Source: Allomuricauda sp. (GTDB lineage: Bacteria; Bacteroidota; Bacteroidia; Flavobacteriales; Flavobacteriaceae). From it: 64,000 bases of DNA. Below are positions 37,260 through 45,797 of this stretch, piece after piece. The notes beneath the pieces are model-generated. The model worked only from the letters and a program-made list of their open reading frames with translations. It did no database searches and was not told the DNA's origin. Position 1 is the first letter of the stretch, and the number at the start of each line of letters is the position of its first letter. The DNA is taken from the NCBI GenBank assembly GCA_030148335.1, contig JASBTQ010000006.1, forward strand, positions 62,001-126,000, written 5' to 3'. A program made the translations under genes and the position numbers.

Positions 37260-38150
37260 ATGAATATCATACATAAAATACAGATTTTGATAGTTGCCAT
37301 GGTACTCTGTTCCACCGTAAGTGGCCAACAGGATCCCAACTATACCTTCTATAGGTACAACATGAACATCTACAACCCTGCCTTTGCTGGCAGTTCCGAA
37401 GCAGCGGAGTTCTCCTTGGGGGTTCGGAGCCAATGGGCGGGGGTGGAAGGTGCCCCGGAGAGCCAGAGTGCCATCTTTGGCATGCCCGTCGGGAGAAACC
37501 TGGGCCTTGGCGTGTCCGTCCTCAATGACCGGACGTTCATTGAGCAACAGACCTGGATGGCCATTGACATCTCCTATCACATCCAATTGGACGGGGACCA
37601 TCAACTGTACTTTGGCCTTAAGGGAAGTGCCAACTCCTATGATGCCAACACCAATGGTCTGATCACCTATGGTGTGGGACAGGATGGCTCGCTAATGGAC
37701 TATGAGAGCAGGTTCACCCCCAATGTCGGTGCCGGAGTATACCTGAAGCACGATAGGTACTTTGCATCACTATCAGTACCCAAGTTGTTGACACCCGATC
37801 GTCTTCAGGAACGCGACGGCAATGCCTATCTGGGCGTGGACCGCATGCATGCTTATCTGAGCGGCGGGTACACCTTTCTGTTGGGAAGGACATTGGACCT
37901 GAAGACCATGGGCATGCTCCGCTACGTGGATGCTTCACCTGTATCGGTAGAGTTGACAGGGATGTTGGATTTTGGGGAGCGTTTTGAATTTGGTGCCAGT
38001 TATCGTCACGACGAGAGCATCAGCGGATTGTTCCTTTTCAACATTAGCCATGGCTTGAATCTGGGCTATGCCTATGAAACCTCCATCCAAAATTCCATCG
38101 ATGGGTTGGACAACAATACCCACGAACTGTTCATGAGGTTACAATTATGA
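37260..38150 (+). CDS. PorP/SprF-family type IX secretion membrane protein
   Basis: 296 residues from the ATG at 37260, after which comes a signal peptide (ILIVAMVLCSTVSGQ). Family signature QDPNYTFYRYNMNIYNPAFAGSS, then an outer-membrane beta-barrel pattern and an aromatic terminal strand. PorP/SprF proteins work with the T9SS for delivery of type-B CTD cargo; each adhesin often has its own copy next door, as here, 26 bases after the adhesin. A longer in-frame extension overlaps the adhesin gene and is rejected. Confidence 0.93.
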   Translation: MNIIHKIQILIVAMVLCSTVSGQQDPNYTFYRYNMNIYNPAFAGSSEAAEFSLGVRSQWAGVEGAPESQSAIFGMPVGRNLGLGVSVLNDRTFIEQQTWMAIDISYHIQLDGDHQLYFGLKGSANSYDANTNGLITYGVGQDGSLMDYESRFTPNVGAGVYLKHDRYFASLSVPKLLTPDRLQERDGNAYLGVDRMHAYLSGGYTFLLGRTLDLKTMGMLRYVDASPVSVELTGMLDFGERFEFGASYRHDESISGLFLFNISHGLNLGYAYETSIQNSIDGLDNNTHELFMRLQL

Positions 38151-38183
38151 TTTGATTATAAAGCATCTTTTTGCCATACATTA

Positions 38184-38215
38184 AAAACGTCCCTTAACCA
38201 AGGGACGTTTTTTTT
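38184..38215 (+). terminator. Strong terminator closing the adhesin/PorP operon
   Basis: AACGTCCCTT and AAGGGACGTT form a perfect 10-bp stem with a 4-base loop, followed by T8, 34 bases after the PorP stop. Confidence 0.93.
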
Positions 38216-38466
38216 CGCGTTTGGTCAAGCCCCCGGGTCTTTAACGAGATTGGATGCCCATACATAGGTGGGGTTCCATTGGAACCGAAGATCTCTTGGT
38301 ATCTAAAGCATTGTAGTGCAAGTGTGGCACGCAATTTTTTAGACAACAATATGGCTCCCTTCATTTGGTTATTATCCATAAGAGAGATTCTGGACAAAAC
38401 TTACTCGAAATCGAACTTAAAATTCGAAACCGAAGAAAATGAAGCTATTGGGACCAAAGAGGACGA

Positions 38467-38612
38467 GCCGGATGGTTGAGGCCACCAAAGAAAGGAAAAT
38501 TTATGCCATCCAATATTTGGTTGTAGGGTATTGAAAATCAATGTCTTATGTTTCAAGGTCAGATGCTCAATTTTTTCCGGCGAGAGAGAGGTAGATTATA
38601 TCCGGCGTTTCC
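38467..38612. repeat. Dispersed repeat, copy B
   Basis: Partner of the element at 19760-19906, same orientation. Shared blocks include CAATATTTGGTTGTAG (one mismatch to copy A) and AGATGCTCAATTTTTTCCGG (38561-38580). It lies in the 725-base gap between PorP and ppsA. Short plus-strand frames in this gap (to 38479 and 38716) end or break inside the repeat and do not look like genes. Confidence 0.7.
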
Positions 38613-38792
38613 TCTGCTGCCAATATTGGGTTTGTCCCATGTTTTGGCAATCCGCCCGCCTGCCAGACCTTTTTGGGTGGTCAAGGATTCAAATACCTTT
38701 TCATCGGCTGCTATGATGACCAATCGTTTGGAAGTTTTTAGTCATGCCCATTTTTCAGACTTGGATGAAGTTGTGGTGCCATTTTCTTTGAA

Positions 38793-38836
38793 ATGATACA
38801 GGTCATTTCATGAGGTGTTCAATTTTAGGATATTTA
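38793..38836 (+). promoter_or_regulatory. FNR-like site and promoter of ppsA
   Basis: Palindrome ATGAT-ACAG-GTCAT at 38793-38806. The position 22 bases downstream reads GATATTTA (38829-38836), a weaker -7 box; TATTTATG two bases later is an alternative. The coding start is at 38877. Confidence 0.7.
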
Positions 38837-38876
38837 TGTTCCTTATTCGGGACTATGGATTTTCAAATCAATACTG

Positions 38877-41285
38877 ATGGAAAATTATATCAAAACCTTT
38901 GACACAATAACTATCGATGATGTCCCCATTGTTGGCGGCAAGAATGCATCGTTGGGGGAAATGTTCCAAAAACTGACCTCCAAAGGAATCAAAGTACCTG
39001 ACGGTTATGCGACCACTGCCTCGGCTTATTGGCATTTTTTGGATGACAATCACATAAGAAGCCAACTCTTCGGAACTTTGGGCCAATTGGATCGGAAGGA
39101 TTTTTCAAACCTACATGAGGTGGGTGCCCAAGCACGTGGGTTGATTCTTAAGGCCACATTTCCCAAGGCCATCAAAAAGGCAGTGGAAGAAGGGTACGAT
39201 GCCTTGACGGAAAAATACAGGGGAGAACTGTCGCTTGCCGTGCGCAGCAGTGCCACGGCCGAAGATCTCCCCAACGCCAGTTTTGCAGGGCAACAAGAAA
39301 CCTATCTCAATGTAAAGGGAAAAGATGAACTGATTGCAGCATGTCAAAAATGTTATGCCTCCCTCTTTACAGATCGTGCCATAAAATATCGGGAGGACAA
39401 CCATTTCGACCACTCCAAAGTGGCACTTTCTATCGGAATACAGTTGATGGTGCGCTCCGATCTGGCCTGTTCGGGAGTAAACTTTACCCTTGACCCGGAT
39501 ACCGGTTTTGAAAAAGTGGTGTTGGTCTCCAGCAGTTGGGGGCTTGGCGAGAATATTGTCCAGGGAGCTGTAAATCCCGATGAACATTATGTCTTCAAAC
39601 CCAGTTTGGAGAAGGGATACCGACAGCCCATTATCTCACGGAAGTTGGGCAGCAAGCGAAAGACCATGGTTTATGATACATCGGTCAGCGGTACTGTGAA
39701 CCTTGATACCAATGCTGAACGGCAGCAACAGTATGTATTAAGCGATGAAGAAGTACTGAAGTTGGCCCGGTGGTCCGTGATCATCGAGCAACACTACGGC
39801 AGGCCCATGGATATTGAATGGGCCAAGGACGGGCAGACCAATGAACTGTTTATTGTACAGGCTCGGCCTGAGACCGTTTGGAGCATGAAAAAGGACAGGT
39901 TGAAGATCACGACCTATTCCTTGTTGGAAAAGGGAAGGGAAATTACCAAAGGAATGGGATTGGGTAACAGGATTTCGGCGGGTAGGGCCAGGATCCTTCA
40001 CAGCCCGAAAGAGTCTGATAAATTGCTGGAGGGTGAGATATTGGTCACAGAAAGGACCGACCCCGATTGGGACCCCATCCTTAAAAAGGCCGGGGGAATC
40101 ATTACCGATCAAGGGGGGCGTACCAGCCATGCGGCCATTGTTGCCCGTGAAATGGGGGCAGCTGCCATAGTGGGTACCCTGAATGCGACAAAATTGATCA
40201 AGGACGGGCAGGAAATCACCCTATCCTGTGCCGAGGGTGATGCGGGCATCGTTTATGATGGAATCCTCGAATGGGACGAAAAAGAAGTGGATACTTCAAA
40301 TCTCAGAAAACCCAGGACACAGCCCATGCTCATCTTGGCCGATCCCGACCAGGCGTTCAAACTATCCTATTACCCTGCCGAGGGGGTGGGGTTGATGCGG
40401 CTGGAATTTGTGATCAACAATGCGATCCAAATCCATCCCATGGCCCTGAAGCATTTTGACACCTTGAAGGACGTATCGGCAAAAAGGGAAATAGAAAGGC
40501 TTACCCACCATTTTCCGGACAAAGCCAATTATTTCGTGCACAAACTTGCAGAGGGAGTGGCCACCATCGCTGCCGCATTTTATCCGAAGGATGTCATTGT
40601 GCGGACCAGTGATTTCAAAACGAACGAATATGCCAACCTTATCGGTGGACGGGAATTTGAGCCGATAGAGGCCAACCCGATGATCGGGTTTCGGGGGGCA
40701 TCACGCTATTATCATCCCAAATATCAGGAAGCCTTTGAACTGGAATGTAGGGCCATGAAAATGGTTAGGGAGGAGATGGGGTTCGAAAATGTAAAGGTCA
40801 TGATCCCCTTTTGTCGCACCTTGAAAGAGGCCAAAAAGGTAGTCGATCTAATGGCTACATACGGATTGGGACGTGGGGAGAATGGCCTTCAGCTGTACAT
40901 GATGGTGGAGATACCCAACAATGTTGTCCTGGCAGAGGAATTTGCCCAGTACTTTGATGGGTTTTCCATCGGTTCCAATGATCTGACCCAGCTGACCTTG
41001 GGGGTGGACAGGGACTCTGGCCTGTTGAGCGATATTTTTGATATCAATGATCCCGGGATCAAGAAAATGTTGGCCATGGTTCTTGCCTCGGCCAAAAGGA
41101 CCCATACCAAGATCGGGCTGTGCGGGCAGGCCCCAAGCGATTACCCTGAATTTGCACATTTTTTGGTCGAGAATGGGATCGATTCCATTTCCTTCAACCC
41201 CGATGCTTTGATCAATGGTATCAGGAACATCAACATAGCCGAGGAAAGGAAAGTGACTTTTGGAATGGCGGCTAGCAGCAATTGA
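38877..41285 (+). CDS. ppsA: Phosphoenolpyruvate synthase
   Basis: 802 residues, full length for PEP synthase. The N-terminal ATP-grasp domain has VGGKNASLGEM, LAVRSSATAEDLPNASFAGQ and the EWAKDG...FIVQARPETVW end. The swivel domain has the phospho-His loop GGRTSHAAIVAREMG (His418). The C-terminal PEP/pyruvate barrel has EGVGLMRLEF, IGFRGASRYYHP, GFSIGSNDLTQLTLGVDRDS and GLCGQAPSDYPEF. It makes PEP from pyruvate and ATP (gluconeogenesis). With the FNR-like site in front, it is the first gene of the stress island. Confidence 0.95.
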   Translation: MENYIKTFDTITIDDVPIVGGKNASLGEMFQKLTSKGIKVPDGYATTASAYWHFLDDNHIRSQLFGTLGQLDRKDFSNLHEVGAQARGLILKATFPKAIKKAVEEGYDALTEKYRGELSLAVRSSATAEDLPNASFAGQQETYLNVKGKDELIAACQKCYASLFTDRAIKYREDNHFDHSKVALSIGIQLMVRSDLACSGVNFTLDPDTGFEKVVLVSSSWGLGENIVQGAVNPDEHYVFKPSLEKGYRQPIISRKLGSKRKTMVYDTSVSGTVNLDTNAERQQQYVLSDEEVLKLARWSVIIEQHYGRPMDIEWAKDGQTNELFIVQARPETVWSMKKDRLKITTYSLLEKGREITKGMGLGNRISAGRARILHSPKESDKLLEGEILVTERTDPDWDPILKKAGGIITDQGGRTSHAAIVAREMGAAAIVGTLNATKLIKDGQEITLSCAEGDAGIVYDGILEWDEKEVDTSNLRKPRTQPMLILADPDQAFKLSYYPAEGVGLMRLEFVINNAIQIHPMALKHFDTLKDVSAKREIERLTHHFPDKANYFVHKLAEGVATIAAAFYPKDVIVRTSDFKTNEYANLIGGREFEPIEANPMIGFRGASRYYHPKYQEAFELECRAMKMVREEMGFENVKVMIPFCRTLKEAKKVVDLMATYGLGRGENGLQLYMMVEIPNNVVLAEEFAQYFDGFSIGSNDLTQLTLGVDRDSGLLSDIFDINDPGIKKMLAMVLASAKRTHTKIGLCGQAPSDYPEFAHFLVENGIDSISFNPDALINGIRNINIAEERKVTFGMAASSN

Positions 41286-41423
41286 AAATGGACGCTTTAA
41301 ATTTCGGCTATAGCCCAAGGGAACCTGGAGAAAAGCCATGCCATGGCGTTTGGCCTAAAGGTGTCCTAAGGACAGAGCAAGCCTGATTTCCCTGCAGCAT
41401 GGATTTTATCAAAAGATGGGATA

Positions 41424-41467
41424 ATGATCTCGGTCATCGTTCGGTACCATTCCATGTTTTACCTTGG
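41424..41467 (+). promoter_or_regulatory. FNR-like site and promoter of the universal stress protein gene
   Basis: ATGAT-CTCG-GTCAT (41424-41437), 22 bases, then TACCTTGG (41460-41467). The gene starts 25 bases further on. Confidence 0.8.
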
Positions 41468-41492
41468 TGACCATATCCAAAAACACTTTGTT

Positions 41493-42344
41493 ATGAAAAA
41501 AATAGTGTTGCCGACCGACTTTTCCCAAAATGCCAAAAACGCAATCAGCTATGCCTTGCAATTGTTTGCCGAAACGGATTGTACATTATACCTGTTCCAT
41601 ACCTATGCAGTGCCTATCTATTACAGTTCGGAATATCAGACCATCAATCCTTATTTGACCGATTTGATGGAGCAATACCACAACGAAAGTATGGCCCAGT
41701 TGGAACGCTTGAAGGCAGAACTCGAAACCACATATCCCAACCCAAGGCATAGCTATGTGGTCAAGGCCTTATATGGGGACCCCATCGAGGAGTTGCGCGA
41801 ATTTGTGCAAGACGAGCAGGTGGACTTGGTGGTCATGGGCACAAAAGGGGCTACTGGGGCTAGGGAATTGTTATTTGGAAGCAATACGGTCAGGGCCATT
41901 AAAAAAGCGAAATGCCCCTTGATCGCAGTCCCGGAACAATTTAGGTACGAAGTGCCCAAGGAAATTCTGTTTCCCACCGATTATGAGGTGCCTTTCAATA
42001 CAATCCTTTTGCAGGAACTGTTGTCCTTGTCCAAGATCCATCAGGGCTGTATCAATATACTGCATATCGCCACGGGATACGAGCTGAATGAGGTCCAGAA
42101 AGGAAATTTGGAGGAACTTCGGGGCATCCTGAAACCCTTTGCCCACCTTTTTCACGAAACGGAGATCAACGATGTCATTGAGGGCATCAATGAATTTCAG
42201 TTAAAGCAAAAAATGAACCTATTGGTAATGGTCATGCACAAACATACGTTTTTGGAGAGCTTGTTCATAAAGCCGGTGATTCGAAAAATGGGATTGCATA
42301 TCCACATTCCGTTCATGGTCTTACCCTATGTGAATCGAAAGTAG
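41493..42344 (+). CDS. Universal stress protein, two tandem Usp domains
   Basis: 283 residues from the ATG at 41493; the upstream in-frame extension covers the operator and is excluded. The first Usp domain is well conserved: KKIVLPTDFSQNAKNAISYA, DLVVMGTKGATGARELLFGSNT and the nucleotide motif ending KAKCPLIAVPE. The second domain starts near residue 150 (KEILFPTDYEVPF) and is more diverged, lacking the GxxG phosphate loop. Usp proteins help survive energy or growth arrest. Confidence 0.92.
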   Translation: MKKIVLPTDFSQNAKNAISYALQLFAETDCTLYLFHTYAVPIYYSSEYQTINPYLTDLMEQYHNESMAQLERLKAELETTYPNPRHSYVVKALYGDPIEELREFVQDEQVDLVVMGTKGATGARELLFGSNTVRAIKKAKCPLIAVPEQFRYEVPKEILFPTDYEVPFNTILLQELLSLSKIHQGCINILHIATGYELNEVQKGNLEELRGILKPFAHLFHETEINDVIEGINEFQLKQKMNLLVMVMHKHTFLESLFIKPVIRKMGLHIHIPFMVLPYVNRK

Positions 42345-42521
42345 GACTCGCGTGGGGTTGCCCTGTGCATTCATTTACGGGCGCTGATTCCATTATTGGA
42401 GCACTTGGAGCGTTTGGTATTGCTGGCTTTGGCCCATGGTCCATTTTGTCCATTGCATCGATCGGGAAGAGAAGGGCAACGAACTTTCGGCACGGAACAG
42501 GCGTAGGGAATGACGGCTTGA

Positions 42522-44264
42522 ATGATAACTTTTGAAATAGACTGGCAAATGCAACTCTCCAAAAATGCACTTCAACTCCTTGAGTCCCGGTACTTGCGGC
42601 GGAACCGTACAGGAAAGCTCATGGAAACACCGGATGCCATGTTCAAAAGGGTGGCTCGACACATCGCCAGTATGGAAGCAAGACATAAGGATAAATGGGC
42701 AGAACACTTTTATGACACCATGTCCCAGTTACTTTTTCTGCCCAACTCACCCACTTTGATGCATGCTGGCCTTCCCCATGGTCAATTGAGTGCCTGCTTT
42801 GTCTTGCCGGTGGAGGATAACCTCAAGAGCATATTTACCACTATGGCGCATATGGCAATGATCCATCAGCAGGGTGGGGGTACAGGGTTTAATTTTTCCG
42901 GCCTACGGCCCATGGGGGAAATTGTCTCCTCATCCGGAAGGCAGGCTTCTGGCCCATTGGCCTTTATGGAACTGTACGATACCGCTACGGAAAAGGTAAG
43001 ACAGGGTGCCCGGCGAAGTGGTGCAAACATGGCCGTTCTCAACGTGGACCACCCCGATATTGAGGCATTTGTCAAAGCTAAATCCAAGGGAACCATACTA
43101 CGGAACTTTAATCTTTCAGTAGGTGTCAGTGATGCCTTTATGACTGCTATGGAAAACAATAGCAAATGGGAGCTTCTGGACCCTAGGACAGCCAAGAGGA
43201 TCAAATCGATTTCAGCAAGGCGACTTTGGGACCAAATTGTAGGGCAGGCATGGTCGAACGGAGACCCGGGGCTATTGTTCCTGGATGCCATCAATAGGGA
43301 TAATCCACTGCCCAAAATGGAACGGATCCAGTGTACCAATCCTTGTGGTGAGGTTCCCCTTGCCGCTTATGGCAGCTGTAATCTGGGTTCCCTCAATCTG
43401 GCCAAAATGGTACGTGACGAGAACGGAAAAAAACAGGTGGATTGGGATCTTTTGGAACATACCATCGCCATTGCCATGCGTTTTTTGGACAATGTCCTAT
43501 CGGTCAATACCTATGTGATCCCCGAAATAGCCGAAAGGACCATGGCCGATCGAAAGGTGGGCTTAGGGGTCATGGGCTGGGCAGAGTTGTTGATCCTTTT
43601 GGAAATCCCCTATGCCTCTGACCAGGCCGTCGAGCTAGGGGAAAGGCTCATGGAATTCATTGGATCCAAAAGTAAAGAGACCTCCCAGTCCCTGGCCAAA
43701 GAACGCGGGGTCTTCCCCAATTGGGAATCGAGCCTATATTATCCCGATAGACCCATGAGGAATGCCACCTGCAATAGTATAGCGCCCACAGGCAGCATTT
43801 CGATAATCGCGGATACGTCCTATTCCATAGAACCCTTGTATGCCCTGGCCTACCAACGAGTGGGCGTTCTGAACGGTAGGGTGCAAAATGAAATCAATTC
43901 CGTGGTCGTATCGCATTTGCGGAGAAGTGGATTATGGTCCCGCTCCCTTCAAGCCCTAGTCCGTGATACAGGGAGTATACAAGAGGCTGCTGGGTTACCC
44001 AATGAGTTGCGTAATTTGTTACTTACCAGCATGGAAATACCTTGGCGGTACCATTTGCGCCATCAACAGGCCTTTCAGAAATATACGGACAATGCCGTGG
44101 CAAAGACGGTCAACCTTTCCAGTACGGCATCGAAGGAAACCGTCTCTGAGATCTATAGTACTGCTTGGCATTATGGCCTTAAGGGCATAACGGTATATCG
44201 TGATGGGAGTAGGGCCGACCAGACGCTACAGGCTTGTCGGTTGAACAAGCTTTCTGGATGTTGA
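42522..44264 (+). CDS. nrdJ: Adenosylcobalamin-dependent ribonucleotide reductase (class II)
   Basis: 580 residues, short for the family, which usually has a long C-terminal tail. Visible parts: FLPNSPTLMHAGLPHGQLSACFVLP with active-site Cys92, GGGTGFNFS, the active-site loop NPCGE (273-277) followed by SCNLGSLNLA, the PTGSIS substrate motif and a C-terminal GITVYRDGSR with a final C-x7-C. It reduces ribonucleotides without oxygen using vitamin B12. No FNR-like site was found in the 177-base gap before it, so it may be read from the Usp promoter. A second ATG at 42549 is possible. Confidence 0.9.
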   Translation: MITFEIDWQMQLSKNALQLLESRYLRRNRTGKLMETPDAMFKRVARHIASMEARHKDKWAEHFYDTMSQLLFLPNSPTLMHAGLPHGQLSACFVLPVEDNLKSIFTTMAHMAMIHQQGGGTGFNFSGLRPMGEIVSSSGRQASGPLAFMELYDTATEKVRQGARRSGANMAVLNVDHPDIEAFVKAKSKGTILRNFNLSVGVSDAFMTAMENNSKWELLDPRTAKRIKSISARRLWDQIVGQAWSNGDPGLLFLDAINRDNPLPKMERIQCTNPCGEVPLAAYGSCNLGSLNLAKMVRDENGKKQVDWDLLEHTIAIAMRFLDNVLSVNTYVIPEIAERTMADRKVGLGVMGWAELLILLEIPYASDQAVELGERLMEFIGSKSKETSQSLAKERGVFPNWESSLYYPDRPMRNATCNSIAPTGSISIIADTSYSIEPLYALAYQRVGVLNGRVQNEINSVVVSHLRRSGLWSRSLQALVRDTGSIQEAAGLPNELRNLLLTSMEIPWRYHLRHQQAFQKYTDNAVAKTVNLSSTASKETVSEIYSTAWHYGLKGITVYRDGSRADQTLQACRLNKLSGC

Positions 44265-44342
44265 TAGGGTTCATTGTCAATGTAGAGGTTCCAAAAATCT
44301 GGGAAGTAAGCCCATTCATTGAAGATAACCTTCCTGTAAGTC

Positions 44343-44723
44343 TTAATCCGAAGAAGGGTTATTTTTGATACACTTACGTATAGCGGCCATAAATTCACCG
44401 ATATCCGTAGGCTTCACGATATAATCACAGGCACCCAGGTCCAATCCTTTCTTTAGATCACTTTTTTCGCTCTTTGCGGTATAAAGTAACATGGGGATGG
44501 AGTGTAGGGTCGGATGTTCCTTTAATTTTTGCAGTAATTCCAGTCCATTCCATTCGGGCATCACAATATCGCAAATGATAAGGTCGGGTTGTAAGTCGCA
44601 TGCTTTTTCGAACCCTTCCCGCCCATTGATGGCCGTAAAGATGGTATATCCCTCCGATTCCAAGAGTTCGGCTGTAATACCCAAAAAATCCAAGTTGTCC
44701 TCGACCAGAAGAATAGAAGGCAT
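44343..44723 (-). CDS. Single-domain response regulator
   Basis: 126 residues from the ATG at 44723: PSILLVEDNLDFLGI with acidic residues, phospho-acceptor in DLIICDIVMPEWNGLELL, the conserved Thr/Ser region LLYTAKSEKSDLKKG and Lys in DYIVKPTDIGEF. CheY/Spo0F-like, with no output domain; the kinase partner is not in the window. Convergent with nrdJ. Confidence 0.9.
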   Translation of the reverse strand: MPSILLVEDNLDFLGITAELLESEGYTIFTAINGREGFEKACDLQPDLIICDIVMPEWNGLELLQKLKEHPTLHSIPMLLYTAKSEKSDLKKGLDLGACDYIVKPTDIGEFMAAIRKCIKNNPSSD

Positions 44724-45001
44724 GATTGAAATTAACACTAAATATTCATGCAATGTACTAATATTCAATTATATAAGAATAATCTGTTCAAGAAATAGAC
44801 CAAAGGGATATACCATTGCGGTGTACTTCGAGAGTTTCTTTAGGCCTGGAACAAACTGTTGAAGGATAAGGATATGAGGTGCCATCGGATATCCGATAGC
44901 GGTTATTAGGTGCTGCCCATCCCTATGTTGTGCGCAATTAGGACTCCCAGACCTTGTTGAAACATTTAATCTTAAGCGTCGTCATACAATAAAAATACAA
45001 A

Positions 45002-45742
45002 ATGAATATAATCAGAAATCTTACTTTAATTATTCCAGTTTTATGTATTGTCTCTTGTGGTTCTAATTCGAAGAAATCCCAATTAGCAAACGTAAATGTT
45101 GTCTTTCAAGAAGACTCTATCAGATTTACAGAGCCACAAAAAGATTTTATTCGTGAATTAATAATTAATTCTGAAGCTGAAGTTCGGAACCTTTTACCAA
45201 AACTACCAGATAGTATAAAAGTTATTGTAGAAAATGTGGATTGGGATTTGGATATTGTTGGCGGTGTAACAGGAAGGACTGAAACAAATTCTCCTCCTCT
45301 TGTCATGGTTCAAATATCAAACAACTATCAGGAAGGAATAATTGATTCGGTGCATTCTGGTTTAAAGGCTACCATTTTTCACGAATTTCATCACTTGTCC
45401 CGTGGCTGGGCTATTCAAGACAATAAATTTAGCTATGGAATCCCGAATGCAATGGTAAATGAAGGATTGGCGGTTGGATTTACAGAAATCTATACAGGAA
45501 ACATAAGTGAAGTAAATGCCTATACTGATGAAGCGGATAATTGGGTAAGGGAAATTTTGGAGTTGCCGCTCGACGCAAATTACTCTGACTGGGTAATGGG
45601 GGAACACCCTGATGGTAGAACCTATATTGGTTATCGAACTGGAAATTTTTTAATCAGAAAAGCAATGGCTAAGTCTGGCAAAAACATTTTAGAACTAAGT
45701 GAGCTTATGCCGGACGAGATAATAAAACTGGCTGGCTACTAA
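45002..45742 (+). CDS. Lipoprotein with DUF2268-like zinc-protease signature
   Basis: 246 residues. Signal peptide with lipobox near VSCGSNS, then a domain with the HExxH-type motif FHEFHHLSRGW and NEGLAVGFTE downstream, as in DUF2268 putative Zn-dependent proteases. The gene is markedly more A+T-rich than its neighbours, stands alone, and is followed by two small inverted repeats. That suggests a horizontally acquired single-gene cassette. Peptidase activity is inferred from the motif only. Confidence 0.8.
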   Translation: MNIIRNLTLIIPVLCIVSCGSNSKKSQLANVNVVFQEDSIRFTEPQKDFIRELIINSEAEVRNLLPKLPDSIKVIVENVDWDLDIVGGVTGRTETNSPPLVMVQISNNYQEGIIDSVHSGLKATIFHEFHHLSRGWAIQDNKFSYGIPNAMVNEGLAVGFTEIYTGNISEVNAYTDEADNWVREILELPLDANYSDWVMGEHPDGRTYIGYRTGNFLIRKAMAKSGKNILELSELMPDEIIKLAGY

Positions 45743-45756
45743 TGCCTCATAAAACG

Positions 45757-45789
45757 GCATACAACATTGTATGAATGGCATTAAAATGC
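45757..45789. repeat. Two inverted repeats after the AT-rich lipoprotein gene
   Basis: CATACAA-CA-TTGTATG (45757-45772) and GGCAT-TAAA-ATGCC (45776-45789). They lie between convergent genes and may act as a bidirectional terminator. An AACGG/CCGTT pair surrounds them, faintly recalling recombination-cassette ends, but the integron attC consensus is not met. Confidence 0.5.
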
Positions 45790-45797
45790 CCTTTATA

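Noticed and set aside
38279..38716. Short plus-strand frames before ppsA as genes
   Set aside because: They run into repeat copy B, lack recognisable domains and are not conserved with repeat copy A.
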